From the NCBI GenBank assembly GCA_037447655.1, contig JBBHKE010002135.1, forward strand, positions 518,042 to 582,041: a DNA stretch of 64,000 nucleotides, read 5' to 3'. Made by a program: the position numbers and the translations under genes. Under the pieces are notes generated by a model. That model ran no database searches and was not told the DNA's origin. It saw only the letters and a program-made list of their open reading frames with translations. Positions 21,330 to 32,564 of this stretch are shown piece by piece (position 1 is the first letter of the stretch; each line of letters starts with the position of its first letter). This DNA is from Zygnema cylindricum (taxonomy: Eukaryota > Streptophyta > Zygnematophyceae > Zygnematales > Zygnemataceae).

Positions 21330-21816
21330 ATTTTTGGATGTTACATGACTTGGTGACTTGGCAAGGTTTCATTGGAAATAGTAAAACCCCGAGAGCATGA
21401 GGACAAGTCTGAAGGAGACAGACGTCCACTCCATGGCCTTGTCATACACCGGCCGTACAAAAAGTACATCGGCCATAGTACCTTTGTGTACTATACAGTC
21501 TTCTTACTGGATGTACATCAGTAGATAGGGGTTGTGAGAGGGGTTTAGAACTTAGAGGATTGTGGAGGTAGCCACCTCTTTCTCAACAAGCTTGTATAAA
21601 TATTGGTATTTTTCCCACTTGATAATTAATCGCCTGATTGGGCGTTTTCAGTGATTCTTTTGCTGTGGGCTCAAGGGAGTCTTGACCATACAATGGTGCA
21701 GTTAGATTGTCTATTTGCCTGCTTGGGTAGCAGCTGTTCTAGTTGAAAGTGGGATAGTCAAAAACTATCTAGAAGCATCTTGAATTTCGCTGTCCAATGG
21801 GGGACACATAATTACA
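21330..21816 (+). mobile_element. Element E 5' LTR, right part
   Basis: Resumes the E LTR after element D with TTTTTGG, then TGGCAAGGTTTCATTGGAAA. It aligns with 26630-27123 of the 3' LTR through CAACAAGCTTGTATAAATATT (a TATA-like TATAAATA near 21595) to ACACATAATTACA at 21816. TATAAATA is a plausible LTR promoter. Confidence 0.9.
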
Positions 21817-21832
21817 AGTTATGGGCACACCC
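21817..21832 (+). promoter_or_regulatory. Element E primer binding site and gag ATG
   Basis: AGTTATGGGCACACC follows the LTR end. It agrees with the complement of the initiator tRNA-Met anticodon arm (GGTTATGGGCCCACC) at 13 of 15 bases. The first gag ATG (21821) lies in this site and would pair with the tRNA anticodon CAU. Confidence 0.78.
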
Positions 21833-22920
21833 TCTAGGGTGCCTTTCTTCAACGAATCTGGGTTCATTTACTGGGAAGCCATGATGATAACGGCATTGTG
21901 TGGAAAACAATACTGGGGTATTGACAGTGGACAAGTGAAACATCCATCTCAGGGAACTCCACCACGGTTTAGTGGAGTGAGGTTTTTTGCAGCAACATTT
22001 GCTCCAATGGAAGAGGTAGACGATATGGACAGTCGTGTGTCCAAAAATGGGAAAGGAAAGGAGACACCTCTTACTCCCATTGCCACGGCACCCGGAGCGG
22101 TGGCCGTGAAGACCTTGGAAAACGACATTCAAATGTCGGAGTACACCAACATGAATGCCAAGCATTTCATTCTGAGGCACCTCACTGAAGCTTTGGCTAC
22201 CTCCTATCTTCACATCTTCAAGTCCGAAGAGTTGTGGATGACTTTAGTGGAGATCTACAGCGCTGGTACCATTCAGAAGCTTCAGCTGACTCAGCAAAGG
22301 CTAAGGAGTGTTACTTACAAATGAGGGAAGATGTTAGACTACTGTAATGATCTCTTTTGTTTGTACATGGAGATGAAAAGTGTCGGATGGACAGGCATAA
22401 TGAAGATGAAATTTAACACCCTAATCATCAAGTTGCCTATGGAATACAAAAACTTAGTGTACCAAGTGCAAGAAATGGATGATAATTCCTAGAAGTGGAA
22501 CACACTGGTCCAAATGATACTCATGCAGGAGAACACCATTGAGATGCGTAAAGGAGGAAAGAGCGTTCAAGCTCTAGCTGCAAGAACCGACTAGTGGAGG
22601 AAGGATCCGAAGCAGCTGTACAACAACTTTAAAGGAGACCAATCTAGAGAGCCTAGGCCCCCCAAGGGTCTTTACCATTTCTTAAAAAAGTCGGGACACT
22701 TCATAGCTGATTGCATCAAGCTGTCAGAGCTGAGGCTCCAAGAAAACTGGGGAGGGGGTTTTTTCGGAGGGAAGAATAAGGCACTTGTGGTCACACGTGT
22801 CCAAGGAGAGACCTAGGAGGACGATATCTTTGAGGAGGAGGATGAGGAGCTTCTTCTCGACAAAAATTTGGAGGAGAAGGAGATCCCTCAAAAACAAAAG
22901 TGTGCTCTTGGAGCCATTTG
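21821..22920 (+). pseudogene. Element E: gag
   Basis: Starts MGTPSRVPFFNESGFIYWEAMM at the primer-site ATG and runs 167 codons to a TGA at 22322. It then continues in frame as GKMLDYCNDLFCLYMEMKSVGW. Typical features are NMNAKHFILRHLTEAL, EELWMTLVEIYSAGTIQKLQLTQQRL and a knuckle near 22670 decayed to YHFLKKSGHFIADC (both first Cys lost). An acidic linker EEEDEELLLDKN and EIPQKQKCA end the region. At least five in-frame stops are visible. It is nearest to A and F gag. Confidence 0.9.
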
Positions 22921-23272
22921 ATAAGCACCACACGAAGGATGGATCATCGACTCACGTGCATCCGTGCATATGTATCGTGACAGGCAACTCTTCACTAAGT
23001 TAAGAAAGATCCCTACTGTAGAAATAGAGTATGGGGATGAGAGAGTAGTTACTACACATCTAGTGGGCTCGTTAGATCTGAAAGTCTTAGGGGAGTGTAA
23101 GACTTCTATAATCACCTTCTCACATGTGCTCTATATTTCTCAGCTGAGTAAAAGTCTTTTGTCTACCTCTGTACTGGATGATAAGAGTTTTGATACCTTC
23201 ACTAGAAAGGGAGTCTTTACAGCTAAGTATAGAGATGAAGTCTACTTCACAGCAGATAAGGGCAGCTAAGGA
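22921..23272 (+). pseudogene. Element E: aspartic protease
   Basis: Reads GWIIDSRASVHMY, where the catalytic Asp is present but the Gly of DSG is Arg. It continues with FTKLRKIPTVEIEYGDERVVTTHLVGSLDLKVLGECKTSI, HVLYISQLSKSLLSTSVLDD and a stop after ADKGS. Context between gag and gag-pre-integrase fits copia order. Confidence 0.9.
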
Positions 23273-24435
23273 ATGTTTATGCTGAACTTGAGTAATGAAA
23301 AGAAGAGTGCTTCCTATGGTGGTGTTCCAAGCTTGATGATCTGGCATAAGCGGTTGGGGCATGTGCATTTTTATAGGCTCAGGGAAATGAAGAATCTTGG
23401 TGTAGTTGAAGACATTGAGTTTGGGGATAATGAAATGATAGATGATTGTAGGGGCTGTGCCAAAGGTAAGGCTCACAAACTTCTCTTTCCCAAAACTGCC
23501 ACAAATAGAGGTGAGAAAGTATTAGGTCTGGTCCACAAGGATATTTGGGGACCACCAATAGTACCTTCGGTTTGGGGAAAGAGGTATATGTTGACAATTA
23601 CTGATGACTGGACCAGATATTCTAGAGTCTATTTCCTAAAAACAAAGTATGAAACACCAAAGTACTTCAAAGAATAGAAAGTCTGGAGTGAGAAATTGCA
23701 CAGAACCCCTATTGAGCGAATAAGGAGTGATAGTGGGGGGGAGTACACCTCTAATCATTTTGAGGATTACTTGAGAGATGAGGGAGTTCAGCATCAAAAA
23801 ATTGTACAGAATAATCTAGAAAAAAATGGGGTTGCTAAGAGGTTAAACAGGACTTTGGGAGATAGTGTGTGTTGTATGTTGGCCGATAAGAAAATAAGAA
23901 GAAGCTTTTAGGCAAAGGCCATGAATTGTGTTAACTACATTAACAATAGAGTTCTCACTACAACCGTTAAAGAAATGACACCTTAAGAGAGATGCGTTTA
24001 AAAGAAGCCAGATATTTCTCACTTGAAAGTATTTCGTAGTCAAGTATAGTGTCTTCACACAGATAAGAAAAACTCGAAATTAGATGCTAAAGGGAAACCG
24101 CGATATTTTGTAGGATATGATGAGGATGTCAAAGGATATAGAGTCTATGACTTAGCTAAACAAGATATCTTTTCGGTAAAGCATCTAGTTGTCATGGATG
24201 AAGGAAAGTCATTTGATCCCTTCAAATACACTAAGAAGATAAGAATCAGTTTTGAGTCCGAGAGTGAGGAGGACTCGAATCTTCCCCAAATGGACACGAG
24301 TGAAAACGTTATCGCAGATTCAAGGGAGATCAAGATGGAGGAGATACACCGCGATCTCCTCATATCTTTATACACTCCGAGGAGACAGAGGAGGAGGAGC
24401 TGCAACCAACTCCCATGGCTAGGGAGCCGATGAGA
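23273..24435 (+). pseudogene. Element E: gag-pre-integrase, integrase and linker
   Basis: The zinc-box region starts WHKRLGHVHFYRLREMKNLG and ends in CRGCAKGKAHKL. The integrase core has LVHKDIWGPP (Asp 1), WTRYSRVYFLK, IRSDSGGEYTS (Asp 2) and NNLEKNGVAKRLNRT (Glu). The C-terminal part has FVGYDEDVKGYRVYDLAKQDIFSVKHLVVMDEGKSFDPFKY and an acidic linker. Stops occur after YFKE, RRSF, KEMTP and others. All three catalytic positions survive in sequence, but no intact frame spans them. Confidence 0.9.
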
Positions 24436-25480
24436 CAATAAGGAGGAACCTTAGACTTCGCACCATTCTAGCTTCTGAATTTGAGGGAGGATGAAGGAGC
24501 ACCAAAAGGCTACAAGAAAAATAGGTTGCTCACAAGGTAACAAAGCTATCTTACCCTGATGAGCCTCAATAATACTCGGAGGCAATGATAGTCCAGAGAA
24601 ATACCGTTGGGTCACAGCCATAAATGATAAGATGGCTTCCATTATGGAAGCTAATACTTGGGAGCTGGTGGACTATCCCCTAGACAGAAAACCTATCAGT
24701 TGCAAATGGGTATTTAAATTGAAACTGAACCCAGATAATACCATTAAGAGATATAAGGCTCAGTTGGTAGAAAAAGGGTTCACCCAAAAAGAGGAGATAG
24801 ATTATGAGGAGACTTTTGCTCCGATGGTTTGGTTTCCATCGGTAAGGATTTTCGGGAGTCTAGCAGCGGGGGAAGACATGGAAATACATTACATGGGTAT
24901 CAAAACCACCTTGTTCAACGGTGAACTAGAGGAAGAAATCTTCATGCGTCAACCAGAGGGATTTATAGAAGAACGAGAAGCAAGCAAAGTCTGCAGGCTG
25001 ATAAGATCCTGATATGGACTGAAGCGGGCTCCCAAACAACAAAATAAGAAATTAGATGAGTTTCTCACGGGTCTGGGATGCATTCGGATCAGTTCTGACA
25101 ATTCTGTTTATATGTTTGAGGATGAGAATGGTGTAGTTTTTATTGCTGTTTATGTGGATGATTTGCTAGTGTTAAGTAAGTCTATGAAAAAGATCAATAA
25201 GTTAAACAAAGATCTTAGAAGTAGATATGACATGAAGGATTTAGGGGAGGCTAAACATATTTTGGGGATTGAAATGGAAAGAGATAAGAAAAGAGAATAA
25301 TCAGACTTACTCAGAAGAAAGCTATCAGAAATATGCTTGACAAATTTTAGATGGAAATGGCAAACAGTTGTACCACTCTCATGGACTTGAAGAAAGTAAG
25401 TGATGGGAGTGTAGAAGGAGGAGTGATAATACTAGATGATCATATGAGTCCGAAAGAAAGAGAGTTTATGAAGTCTATTC
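24436..25480 (+). pseudogene. Element E: reverse transcriptase
   Basis: Open stretch 24632-25012 has MASIMEANTWELVDYPLDRKPISCKWVFKLKLN, then KGFTQKEEIDYEETFAPM. Motif A is changed: where A and D have QMDIKTAF, E has YMGIKTTL, losing the catalytic Asp. After a stop (IRS*) the frame continues YGLKRAP, then VVFIAVYVDDLLVLSK and RYDMKDLGEAKHILGIEMERDK (25112-25300). A dead enzyme is certain from the motif A change and stops. Confidence 0.92.
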
Positions 25481-26077
25481 CTTGCAAACAGGTTGTAGGA
25501 AGCTTGATTTACTTTATGAATTGAACTAGACCGGACATAGCAGCAGCAGTTAAAGTCCTCTGTAGGAGTCTTAATGATCCTAAGAAGAGAGACTAGGAGG
25601 CAGCGAAGAGAGTCATGAGATATTTGGTGGGAACCAAGGATTTATGGATGCAACATCACTACTTAGAGTGATGCTAGTTATGGGGATGCACCTATGAGAA
25701 GATGCACTTATCGGCATGTGATATATGTGGGAGAAGGTGCTTGTTGTTGGAGTAGCTAGCAACAAAAAGTGGTTTCTCAGTCCACTTTGGAGGCTAAGTA
25801 TATGGCCACTTGTTTTGCAGTGAAAGAGCTGATGTGGGTCAAGTATTTATTGCAAGAATTGGGGTATATGAAGAAGGGAGTGCATGAAGTTTTTTGTGAT
25901 AATCAAGCTATAATTGCATATGAAGCTAGTCAAAAACATCATTTTAACGTTAAGCATATGGATGTAAGATTGAGTTTTGTGAGAGAAAAGGTTGAGAACA
26001 AAATTGTGAATCTTGTGTATAGAGGTGATGGGGAAATGGTAGCTAATATGATGACGAAGACTGTGCCCTCTCCCTAG
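25481..26077 (+). pseudogene. Element E: RNase H
   Basis: Reads KQVVGSLIYFMN followed by a stop, TRPDIAAAVKVLCRSLNDPKKRD, VMRYLVGTKDL, a degraded SDASYGD region, then open from 25769: SQSTLEAKYMATCFAVKELMWVKYLLQELGYM, CDNQAIIAYEAS, HHFNVKHMDVRLSFVREKV, and MMTKTVPSP at the end. A non-coding tail and polypurine tract GAAAATTGAGGAG precede the 3' LTR at 26144. Confidence 0.92.
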
Positions 26078-26143
26078 TTAAAATTATGCAAAGAAAAGTG
26101 TGGGTTAAAAGAGAAACTAAAATTAGACTTGAAAATTGAGGAG

Positions 26144-27123
26144 TGTTGAAATCACTAGATTTAGGAGAGATATTTTCTAGGTCTTAATTGATTATAATAG
26201 ATAAAAGGAAAAAGCATAGGCAGCATGCCTCCACCTTCTCTCTCTAGCCCCCATATTTGTTGTAGTCACTAAAAGAGAGAGAGGGCGGTGGAACCATGGT
26301 TGCCTTACCTCTATAGGCAGGACTAAAGAGTGACCTAAGTCACTCTCAACAAAAAGGTTGAGTCCAGCAGGACTCGAACCTCAGACCTGCAGAGGGAGGC
26401 GTAGCTGTTAGCTGTTATTGGTCTGTCATAGTAGTCCGTTAGGATACATAGGGTTTGATAGCTATTTAAATATTAGCTATATCGTTAACTTTATTAACGG
26501 AATGACAAATTTAGGACATATAAAATAGTTGAGTTTTAGTTTGCACGAAACAAATGTACCGGACATTTGTTATTTTGAAAGACGAGCATTTAGAGCCCGC
26601 ATCATTGCCAAGATGTTGAAATAGTTGCCCTGGCGATTTTTGGACTTGTCATGACTTGCCGACACGTGGCAAGGTTTCATTGGAAAGAGGAAAACGCGGA
26701 GGGCTTGAGGACAAGTTTGAAGGAGACAAACGTCCACTCCATGGCTTTGTCGTACACAGGTCGTACAGAAAGTACATCGACCGTAATACCTTTCTCTACT
26801 ATTACCTCTTCTGATTGGTTTGTACATCAGTAGAAAGTTGTGAGAGGGGTTTAGAACTTAGAGGATTGAGGAGGTAGCCGCCTCTCTCCCAAAAAGCTTG
26901 TATAAATATTAACATCTTTGCCACTTGATAATTAATCGCTTAATTGGGCGTTTGCAATGATTATTTTTGCTGTGGGCTCATGAGAGTCTAGATTGCACAG
27001 GGGTGCAGCCAGATTGTCTATATGCCTGCTTGGGTAGCAGCAGTTCTAGCTGAAAGTGGGTTAGTCAAAAACTATCTAGAGGCTTCATTAATTTTGCAGT
27101 CCAATAGGGGACACAGAATTACA
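26144..27123 (+). mobile_element. Element E 3' LTR
   Basis: TGTTGAAATCACTAG to CAGAATTACA. It contains the hairpin-like block (26230-26304), a TGACTTGCCGACACGTGGCAAGG G-box phrase near 26654, TATAAATA near 26901 and the antisense tRNA-like segment. It matches the reassembled 5' LTR and the solo LTR at 58801. Confidence 0.92.
26350..26430 (-). other. tRNA-like segment in E 3' LTR
   Basis: On the minus strand it reads CAGCTAACAGCTACGCC, then a perfect B-box GGTTCGAGTCC followed by TGCTGGACTC. It corresponds to the segment with A and B boxes in the A LTR (11013-11092). Antisense to element E. No convincing full cloverleaf or terminator. Confidence 0.55.
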
Positions 27124-27360
27124 ATGGTGTGGCGTACAATCGGTGTTTAACTGTGCATAATTGTACTTTATTAAGTAAACAAGTACATATAATGACTTAA
27201 TACAAGCCGTTATCATGTAACCGTGTTTTAACAAATCTCATAGTGAGATGTCCTACTGACAATAAACAATTTGTTTTGTCAAATTCTGACGAAAACCTAA
27301 TTTACACTAGAGATATTCATTGCATCAAATTAGAATACTTAAATAAATTAGAGTAAGGGT
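27124..27360 (+). mobile_element. MITE-like repeat, right part (beyond element E)
   Basis: Continues the repeat at 14447-14609: GGTGTGGCGTAC, TTGTACTTTATTAAGTAAAC, CCGTTATCATGTA and TTAAATAAATTAGAGTAA. It is parallel to 33360-33590. The right terminal inverted repeat is not found; homology fades near 27360. Confidence 0.7.
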
Positions 27361-29648
27361 GCATCTCCATGTGCCTAAGAGTGAAGTTAAATCATAAATT
27401 TATCTAATCATACGGCCAACTCTACAGACCCGGTTGATTGAGTCGATGTTCCATCACGAGGAGTCTGTAAACCGCGTGTTCTAAATTGATTGGCCCCACG
27501 GAAGCAACGATCCGATAGTGAATATCTTTCAGATTTTTAGCACCGACAAACTTAAGTTCAAATTTTAACTTGCGTACCATGTACTTGCATACCATGTAAT
27601 CATACGATAAAACTTTTATGCTTTTTGCAGACGCCAAACTGTACGCCAACTCATTTTTTAGGGTTTGTGTTTTCAAACATGACGAAAGTCCTTTGAGAGA
27701 AATAGTGTGACGATCATAAGTTACCGAAAATAGCGTGACTAAGGAATATTACGATTTTTTTTTTTTTTTTCGGTTGTATTTTGGAAAGCCCGTGTCATGT
27801 TTAAATATTAAGATTTTTCATTAGATGTTTGTCATGACACGTAGCTTAATTGTCCAGCATGTCATGATTTTTTTTTTGTATCTTCCAACCCACCTACTGG
27901 AGGTACGTTAAAAGTTAAAGAGAAAAATGAAGCGAACTCCTCGCACATGAACATCCAAAGGCCAATGTTACCTCCAAGACCTTTGGTGAGTATCGGCAAG
28001 AATCTCAGTGATGTTGTTTTTCTTAGAAAAACAAAATAGGCAATACGATTTGGTACAAAAAGTGGTGGATTTGTGTAAACTATGGCACTTTTGCTTGATG
28101 GAACATCACCCTAAGTAAGGGTTTTTTCTATCATTTTCCTCTAAAACATAGCGCCGTACCGCGTAAGTGTTAACCGTAAAAAAAAAAGAATAATAGTCGA
28201 GGGCGACGTGGTGCCTTGACCTTTGGTTGCCAAGGGCCTTTCGTTTTTGTACAGTACCTACGATTTGTTGCATTTTGTCGTTTTTATAAAAAATATGTAT
28301 TAAATGTTAACTTATGTTGCATGTTTTCATTTAGTCCGCCGTTTCATTTCTTCGTGTCCCCATTGACAGCGCCGTATGCGGTTTCCAAAAAATACGTTAA
28401 TTTTCGTTTGTGCCGTCGCTTTCGTCGTTGTTGTCGCAGTCGCGTGTTCTTACACAAGTCAATCAACACCCGTTACACGTGCGTGTACTGTTTCTTGTTT
28501 CTCATGCCAGTTTATCATACCGGATTATCATGCCGGTTCCAAAAAACGATCACCCTACACATTTCCTTGGTTTGTTCTGCGTATTGTATGCTCCTACTTT
28601 AAAACGGGACATGTTCAACCTCTCCACCACTCTTGGCAAACCGCGCCTGATTTTAAAGTTACTCCGATGGTGTCGGTATGGTCGTGGTCGTGGTTGCCGT
28701 TGACGTCGCTTTCGTGGTCGCTGTCGCTGTCGTGTTATGTAAAACGACGTCACGTGTTCGTATATTGTCTTTGTGGTAAACAAATGTCTTGTTAAACGAC
28801 CTCATTTTGAAGTCTAACGGCCGGTGAAGTTGCCCGCATAATGATTTGGTACCACATTTGTCACTTCATATATCATATTCGACGACGAATCAACGGCAGT
28901 TCTCGTTTGTAAACTCAATCAGTGGCAAATTGTCACTTGTTCGTCCCCAATTATGTACGGTCTTGTCGGTGTGAACATTGTCCTTCTGCGATACAAAAAT
29001 GTTATAGACGACCTACTTTAGAAGATTGACGGCCGGTTTCAAAATGTTTTTCGGCGGTTTTTGTTTGTAAACTCAATCGATGACAATTTGTGCCTGGTTT
29101 TGTATTGTATGCTAATTTTTGAATTGAGATTACCATTACTTGCCATCTTTTTTTTTTTTTCTCTTGATATTTTTTTCTCTTAGATTTTTTTTTTTTGAAC
29201 CTGATCCTGTTCCTTGTATATATATATATATATATTTTTTAATAATTTACGAATTGTTACTCTTTCCAATCATTTGCGAAGGCTTAAAATATTGAGTTAG
29301 TGGTTTTTTACGTATTAAATGATTTATAGTGGTTTGTGGGAAGTTTATCTTTTGTTTTTTTTTTGTTTTTTTTTAATGTATGTTTTTTGTTTTAGTTTTT
29401 GATTAAATCCTATATTGTTTGTCTATTTCCTTATTTTTGCATATTTGAGAAAGTTTGTGTTAAAAACATATTGTTTTTTTTTTGTTATTTGTTTATTAAT
29501 GTTTATTTATTTTTTTGTGATTCAGGTGTAAGTGTTTTTTTTTTTTTTTTTTGTTATTTTTTTATTTTTGTTTTTTTATTTTTTTGTTTTTCTGTTTTAA
29601 TTTTTTTTTTTTTTTTCTTTTGGGAGTTCTATTTTAGGTTAGCTCATT
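27361..29648. other. AT-rich stretch without recognisable genes
   Basis: Several poly-T runs, a (TA)n run near 29218-29235 and GTCGCTGTCG-like triplet clusters near 28680-28730. Open frames here show no family features and overlap in several frames, so none is called. Confidence 0.55.
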
Positions 29649-30220
29649 ATGGCACGAATTCCTCTTTTTCGATTAAATGTTATAGGGGATGGGAATTGTT
29701 TGTTTCGTGCCTTTTCCCTATTATTGTTTGGCATGAGTCTAAATATTCTTATGTAAAAAAGGTAATTATTAGTTATTTATTTTGTAATTGGGAGGAGCAT
29801 GTTATTTTTATAAGTTGTGAACATGGAATTCAATTTATAGACTTTAATCATCATCAAACGTATATATATGTTGATAAAGTTTGGGACAGTTGTGGTGAAG
29901 TTCGTGTTGCGGCAATAATTTTTGATACTGTTTTTCATATTTGGAATGCTATTTTTTTTAGAGCATTGCTTGCTCTTAATGAAAGATGGGCTCATGATGA
30001 TGATGATGATGATGGTGATGATGATAATGATGATGAGCAGGATGATGATGATGATGATGAGCAGGATGATGATGATGATGACGATGATGACGATGATGAC
30101 GACGATAACGATGATGACGACGATGACAATGATGACAACGATGACAATGATGACGATGAGGACGATGTAATCAAAGTATCACCAAAACAAAGTATTCAAA
30201 TTATTTGTATTGTATTTTAA
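29649..30220 (+). pseudogene. OTU-type cysteine protease-like pseudogene with poly-Asp tail
   Basis: From ATG 29649 one frame reads VIGDGNCLFRAFSLLLFG, the hallmark catalytic-Cys motif of OTU deubiquitinase-like proteases (DGNCLFRA). It hits a stop at 29754. One base out of frame the homology continues: HESKYSYVKKVIISYL, NWEEHVIFI, YIYVDKVWDSCGEVRVAAIIFDTVFHIWN, matching the spacing of the later OTU strands (W-x-GE-x-A). A single-base deletion near 29730 explains the break. The catalytic His region is not clear. A run of GAT/GAC codons (29994-30170) then encodes nearly pure Asp before a TAA. OTU domains occur in host enzymes and in some transposons; which applies is open. Confidence 0.6.
29994..30170 (+). 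repeat. (GAT/GAC)n triplet repeat
   Basis: About 59 triplets of mostly GAT or GAC with a few GAG/CAG/AAT/AAC. In the frame of the OTU-like sequence it encodes poly-Asp with rare Gly, Asn, Glu and Gln. Confidence 0.95.
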
Positions 30221-30340
30221 AAAAAAAGAAAACACTGTTTCTAATAATGGTTACATAAAAAAAAACAAAGTAATCAACAATCACCAAAACAAATTAGTCA
30301 AAGTATTTGTGTTGTATTTAAAAAAAATATATATACCAAT

Positions 30341-30880
30341 GTTTGTAATGTTGGTCAGCCTTTGAGCTAATAATGATGTTCAACAACTTTTTTCATCTTT
30401 AGAATAAGTTGGTTGATCGGAAAAAATATATATATATATTCGAAGTAACAATGTAATCTAACCAACAAATATTATGAATGAAAACAAGTGTTTGTAATGT
30501 TGGTCATCCTCTGAGTTTATAGTGAGGTTTATGCAACCTTCTAAGTCTTAGGACTAAGTTGGTTGATCACAAAAAATGAAAAACAAAAACAAATTACTAA
30601 AAGTAATCAATCTACTATAATAAACAATGAAAATTAATTAATATTACCTGATTTTAATGTTAGTCAGTCTTTGAGATGATAATGATGTTTATGCAACCAT
30701 CTAGGTCTTCAACTCAATTGCTTGATCGAAAACAAGAAAAAATACTTAAGGTAATCAACATGTTCTAACTATCAAAAAATGTAAAATAAATATGTGCTTG
30801 TAGTGTTAGTCAACTATCGAGCTAATAATGATGTTGTTCCACCCATTTGGGTCTTAATACTAAGTTGGTTGAATCCTAGT
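30341..30880 (+). repeat. ~150-bp degenerate tandem repeat, 4 copies
   Basis: Copies start near 30341, 30490, 30651 and 30796. Shared core: GTAATGTTGGTCA, GAGCTAATAATGATGTT, CAACC-TCTAAGTCTTA and AAGTTGGTTGATC. Spacing 145-161 bp. AT-rich spacers differ. No coding signal. Confidence 0.8.
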
Positions 30881-31967
30881 TAAGTCTGATGTTTATTCTT
30901 TTTTTCTTTTTATTTTCTTATTATTTTTTTTTATGTTTATATTTGTTTCTTTCGTTTATGTTATGTGATGAAGGTTGTATTGTGGATATTTATTTTGTTT
31001 GTCTTTTTTTTGTTTTTTTTCTTTTGTAAAAAAATGTATTGATAAAAAAAATATAAAAAATATATATGCAACACCTTAATATAAAATAAATAAAAACCAT
31101 TAGTATTATGTTTGAACGAATAATGATTGAATAATGCTAAGGGTTTAATGTGTATTATAGATTTAACATTAAAGTATTTAATACTACATTTTATATTCAG
31201 TCCATTCATTCATATCGTTCATTAGATTGAGGACGAACGCTCAAATTAATGTGAAACTTTTACGCTTAATCAAATCCCCTATAAGAACAAAACGTGAATT
31301 AAACCATTCACTTGGTTTCGTCATCTTCTTCTACACACATGAACCTTTCCGACATGGATTTTGATAGAAAATAATTAATAAACCTGTAACATACGAGTAT
31401 TTAGCGTAAAATTTTGTCTTTTTCATGAAATATATTAATTAGATGTTAACTTCTCTTGCGTGATACAATTTAATTCGTTGTTTCATTTCTTCGTGTCTTT
31501 TCAATGGACAATTGTGCCTCGATATGGTTTTCATTTATCATACATTTTTTTTTTTCAATTGACTGTTGACTATCATTGACAAAGTGTTGTTTGAATTACA
31601 TTTATGAACGGATTTATACAGTGTTATTTCGGTTCATGCCTCATTTGATTCTGTCGTTTCAACTTATTTCCATGTTACATATTATATTTTCATTTTGTAT
31701 TGGGTTTATAAATTGTATATAATGATTTATTTTTGTGGTCGGATTGAAATTTAACAGTCGCAACGTTAAATAGTGTCGGATTTTATGTAAAACGTTAATT
31801 GATTTTCCTTTTTTCGTAAGTTTGCTTTAGCCGTGACGTTTTTCAAACCAATCGTTAACGACTTCGGTTACAATATGGTACAATACCATGTACAATGTAA
31901 TAGTATAGTGCCTACCATGTACGAACATAGTACATGACGCCAATAGTGATATTACAGTAGACCGCGA
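30881..31967. other. AT-rich stretch without recognisable genes
   Basis: T-rich DNA with no supported feature. Confidence 0.5.
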
Positions 31968-31969
31968 AT

Positions 31970-32564
31970 CATAATTAGAGTAAATAACGCTAATTTAGTT
32001 GCCCTAAATTTCAACTCTCTCACCTTAAATAGAGTGAATTATTATAAATTTTTCATTATAGTATTTAACGTAAGGTTAATAAGCGTAAGAAATTATAATA
32101 TAGGTTCGTTTTAAATAGTATAGTGTACGGACGACGTTCGACCATGCAAAATTGTACTTTTATAAGTAAAAAGGTACAAATAATGATTTAATAGAATCGC
32201 GCTCGCACGTGAAATCGCACTAAACAAAAAATTCAATCACATTAAAAAAAAATCGTTGGCATAACTCTCATCCGTTGACAACATCGTCGTCAGTGTCAAC
32301 ATTACTTGACATTCAGCGCGACAAATAGTAATAACGTCAAACTATACGGACTGACAAATTTTGTTCATCTACATAATTTAGTGTTTATAATTACAGCAAG
32401 GATAATTATTGCTGACATAACCAAACATAGAGTACTTAAAAAAATTAGCGTAAACTTCCTTTGTGAAAAAGTTATAACACACAATCTAGCGTTCATAACT
32501 CTAATTGTTTTTTTTCTGTTTTTAAGCTCTAATTTTTTTTCTACTCTAATTACGATTCGCGGTG
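31970..32564. mobile_element. MITE-like element, 595 bp
   Basis: Left end (G/C)ACCGCGAATCATAATTAGAG and right end CTCTAATTACGATTCGCGGTG are inverted repeats of ~20 bp flanked by TA on both sides. Inside are TTAAATAGTATAGTGTACGGACG and a TTGTACTTTTATAAGTAAAA segment shared with other copies. No transposase frame. Confidence 0.75.

Larger units (their letters stand above)
14610..27123 (+). mobile_element. Element E: copia LTR retrotransposon, host of nested element D
   Basis: A plus-strand copia element. Its 5' LTR is 14610-15127 plus 21330-21816, followed by a primer site, gag, protease, integrase, RT, RNase H, a polypurine tract (about 26131-26143) and a 3' LTR (26144-27123). Flanks ATAGT (14605-14609) and ATGGT (27124-27128) form a 5-bp target duplication with one change. 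Many stops and shifts mean it is inactive. Without the nested D it would span about 6.3 kb. Confidence 0.92.

Noticed and set aside
28216-28795. Open frames of 97-139 codons with VVVAVACSY-like segments
   Set aside because: Three overlapping frames are open at once, composition is skewed, and no motif or homolog is recognisable.
29399-29648. N-terminal hydrophobic Phe-rich extension of the OTU-like frame (possible membrane protein)
   Set aside because: It is translated poly-T sequence; the OTU homology starts in another frame at ATG 29649.
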